Notes under the pieces: model-generated | Databases searched by the model: none | Told to the model about the DNA's origin: nothing | Seen by the model: the letters and a program-made list of their open reading frames with translations, nothing else | Translations under genes and position numbers: made by a program | Assembly (NCBI RefSeq): GCF_029978005.1 | Contig: NZ_JARKOZ010000044.1 | Span: 79,787-143,786, forward strand | Reading direction: 5' to 3' | DNA from: Solidesulfovibrio sp. | Lineage (GTDB): Bacteria; Desulfobacterota; Desulfovibrionia; Desulfovibrionales; Desulfovibrionaceae | Length of the DNA stretch: 64,000 bases | Part shown: positions 63,865-64,000 of the stretch, piece after piece | How positions within the stretch are numbered: position 1 is the stretch's first letter | Layout: every line of letters begins with the position of its first letter

Positions 63865-64000
63865 TGTCGCGTCCTCAAAATTAATACATATTTAAGCGAC
63901 CAGCGGTTTGCCGGTGTAGGTCCACTTGAAGGGCTTTGCCCAGAGCTCGTTATAGTTCTTGATGTACTCCATGATCTGGCCGACGAGTTGTTGCTTTGAG
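63865..64000 (-). mobile_element. Second IS630-family copy, inverted, cut by window edge
   Basis: Begins with GTGTCGCGTCCTCAAAAT after a TA dinucleotide (63863-63864). All 136 visible bases equal the reverse complement of the right end of the element at 61275-62397. The orientation is opposite to the first copy. The identity implies recent transposition or ongoing recombination between copies. Confidence 0.93.
63893..64000 (-). CDS. IS630-family transposase, C-terminal fragment (window edge)
   Basis: The last 35 residues of the transposase (QLVGQIMEYIKNYNELWAKP to the C-terminal PLVA) are visible and identical to the first copy; the rest lies beyond the right edge. Confidence 0.9.

Noticed and set aside
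63672..63884. 70-residue plus-strand frame ending inside the IS630 end
   Set aside because: Its last residues are IS terminal-repeat sequence and there is no ribosome site.

Overview
The window looks like a high-GC, Gram-negative, anaerobic chromosome, most likely a Desulfovibrionaceae-type sulfate reducer (Desulfovibrio/Solidesulfovibrio-like). This is an inference from gene content: an exosortase/PEP-CTERM-type exopolysaccharide (EPS) locus, an oxygen-sensitive four-subunit 2-oxoacid:acceptor oxidoreductase next to a fused succinyl-CoA synthetase, a hemerythrin-like HHE protein and ferredoxin-type modules. No rRNA or taxonomic marker gene is present to prove it.

About 1-46 kb is one very large EPS locus. 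On the minus strand at the left edge are the sensor kinase PrsK (cut by the window edge), EpsI and an exosortase. Next comes an AT-rich two-component pair (minus strand) whose kinase carries a captured IS3-type OrfA N-terminus. From 6.2 kb the plus strand holds the conserved XrtA-type EPS core: TPR lipoprotein PrsT, polyprenyl-phosphate sugar transferase, outer-membrane export protein, Wzz-like chain-length protein, BY-type tyrosine kinase, ExeA-like ATPase, outer-membrane beta-barrel, DUF3473-type deacetylase and an O-antigen-ligase/polymerase-like membrane protein. From 18.7 kb come glycosyltransferases, a secreted beta-helix protein and one divergent sugar-nucleotide epimerase. From 23.8 to 44.8 kb a tight block, mostly with ATGA stop/start overlaps, encodes a further XrtA-type glycosyltransferase, a FemAB-like protein, a Wzm/Wzt ABC exporter, two NodB-type deacetylases, a GNAT/CelD-like protein, six stand-alone family-4 glycosyltransferases, a six-hairpin glycosidase-like protein, and two unusual in-frame fusions (glycosyltransferase + membrane segment + GH123/DUF4091-like domain; lyase-like domain + glycosyltransferase). 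An exostosin-like gene follows. Together these would build, trim, deacetylate and export a complex polysaccharide.

46-52 kb is a patchwork: a diguanylate cyclase with an intact I-site, a GT39-like membrane glycosyltransferase, a decayed IS3-family element, an AT-rich gene-free stretch, a small hypothetical gene, a frameshifted remnant with a large-catalase C-terminal domain, an HHE hemerythrin and a tRNA-Arg(ACG) with an adjacent terminator.

52-60.6 kb is ordinary metabolism and signalling: an exported cyclophilin, a korDABC-type operon leading into a one-chain SucCD fusion (2-oxoglutarate to succinyl-CoA to succinate with ATP), a small exported Ala/Pro-rich protein and a double-PAS histidine kinase. 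60.6-64 kb has been rearranged by insertion sequences: an AraC regulator is cut by an IS630-family element, a ferredoxin-nitroreductase is cut at the other end of the same element, its HxlR regulator follows, and a second inverted copy identical over its visible 136 bases runs off the right edge.
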